From contig CM068553.1 in NCBI GenBank assembly GCA_035048495.1, positions 1,805,259-1,869,258 on the forward strand: DNA of 64,000 nucleotides, in the 5' to 3' direction. Made by a program: the position numbers and the translations under genes. The DNA comes from Euptelea pleiosperma (Eukaryota; Streptophyta; Magnoliopsida; Ranunculales; Eupteleaceae). Below are positions 63,328 to 64,000 of the stretch, piece after piece. Below the pieces are notes generated by a model. That model worked only from the letters and a program-made list of their open reading frames with translations, did no database searches and was not told where the DNA came from. Position 1 is the stretch's first letter. Each line of letters starts with the position of its first letter.

Positions 63328-63677
63328 GAGCAAGACTTGCTGACCACCCACAATATAAGCCACATGGCAATTTATTAGAGGACACTGACCGTATAGATGT
63401 TTGGCCAATCCTAGGTAGACCTAGAAATCAAAAATCAGCCTGATTACTGATTTCAAACCATTGGATCGTTATACAGAAACAATGGTAAATAATGCTCAAA
63501 TTCCTACGGTTAAAATCAACCAACGGAAATGACTTCAACTAACTTTTAGAAATCACTTATCAGGTTGATTTTGGGTTTGTAGGTCCACCTAGGGATTGGC
63601 CAAACATCTATACGGCCAGTGTCCTCTAATAAATTTCCACATGGCTTATATTGTGGGTGGTCAGGCAAGTCTTGCTC
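63328..63677. mobile_element. 350-bp Mutator-like MITE with exact 9-bp target duplication
   Basis: The ends GAGCAAGACTTGC and GCAAGTCTTGCTC are perfect inverse complements; arms continue for over 100 bp (CCACCCACAATATAAGCCACATGG, GAGGACACTGACCG, GATGTTTGGCCAATCC). GAAAATTAA flanks both sides exactly (63319-63327 and 63678-63686), which fits a Mutator-like origin. It fixes the identity of the whole GGATGTTTGGCCAAT family of this window. Lies about 1.1 kb upstream of the ARF ATG. Confidence 0.92.
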
Positions 63678-63794
63678 GAAAATTAAAACTGGTCCTAATA
63701 AATCTGTACTAAGGGCTTGCCTTGAAAGCTCCCATTTTCAGGGCCCTAGTCCAGTTCAGAATGAAGAACGGGTTCGAGATTGCAATATCTTCCT

Positions 63795-64000
63795 CAAGGT
63801 TTAAAGGGGACCGTTATAACGGTATAACGGACTGGGGGTGTTACTGTTTTTTCCCTTATAATGGAAACGCTCAGGGACAAAAATGAAAAATAACGGGAAA
63901 ATGGCGTTAAAATTAAAATTTGAATTTCAAAAATAGAAAATAATAGCCCTTTTTTCACAAAATTTTCTATCGTTATAACGGAAAATAACGGCCGTTATTT
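63795..64000. mobile_element. Word-repeat element (CCGTTATAACGG), truncated by the window end
   Basis: Starts CAAGGTTTAAAGGGGACCG and continues GTTATAACGGTATAACGGACTGGGGGTG, nearly the same as the start of the element at 38667. It still shows GGAAAATAACGGCCGTTATT at the window edge. Confidence 0.65.

Overview
The window is nuclear DNA of a flowering plant. Its genes carry many GT-AG introns, it encodes a chloroplast-targeted ribosomal protein, an auxin response factor and a plant RING-H2 protein, and its introns and spacers are packed with plant-type transposon debris. The species cannot be fixed from sequence alone; long TE-filled introns and the look of the proteins would suit a magnoliid or an early-diverging eudicot (inference).

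Eight protein genes can be rebuilt exon by exon. On the plus strand: (1) the 3' part of a DmX/Rav1-like WD40 gene (2-6160); (2) a 488-aa plant protein of unknown function with a C-terminal membrane segment (14563-16787), probably with a 5'UTR exon near 8.8-8.94 kb; (3) a 403-aa alpha/beta hydrolase (18674-25850, 10 exons); (4) the KEOPS subunit Pcc1 (27841-31428, 4 exons); (7) a RING-H2 membrane protein (51981-53999). On the minus strand: (5) an 834-aa coiled-coil protein (36467-33606); (6) chloroplast ribosomal protein bS6c (48964-42389, one 6-kb intron); (8) a 716-aa auxin response factor of the ARF9/11/18 type (62234-58370, 14 exons). Exon joins were checked for reading phase and give whole-codon totals. 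The genes are unrelated housekeeping and regulatory loci; there is no operon or cluster logic.

The more unusual content is between and inside the genes. Supported mobile elements are: a broken L1-type LINE (about 11.8-13.4 kb), an RNase H fragment, an RTE-type LINE tail split by a 471-bp TRIM retrotransposon with 82-bp LTRs, tRNA-Met primer site and exact 5-bp target duplication, a 1.15-kb hAT-like element with an exact 8-bp duplication, two copies of an about 0.8-kb Mutator-like TIR element in opposite orientation, and many foldback MITEs, one with an exact 9-bp duplication.

The best candidate for something undescribed is a set of about nine short non-coding elements. Most begin or end with a CATGGTTTTAAA-like terminus and several have an 8-bp target duplication, yet each interior is built from a different short self-complementary word (CCGTTATAACGG, CCGTTTAAACGG, GAGTCGACTC, CGAAACCG-type and others). 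They look like one class of element with interchangeable internal word repeats.
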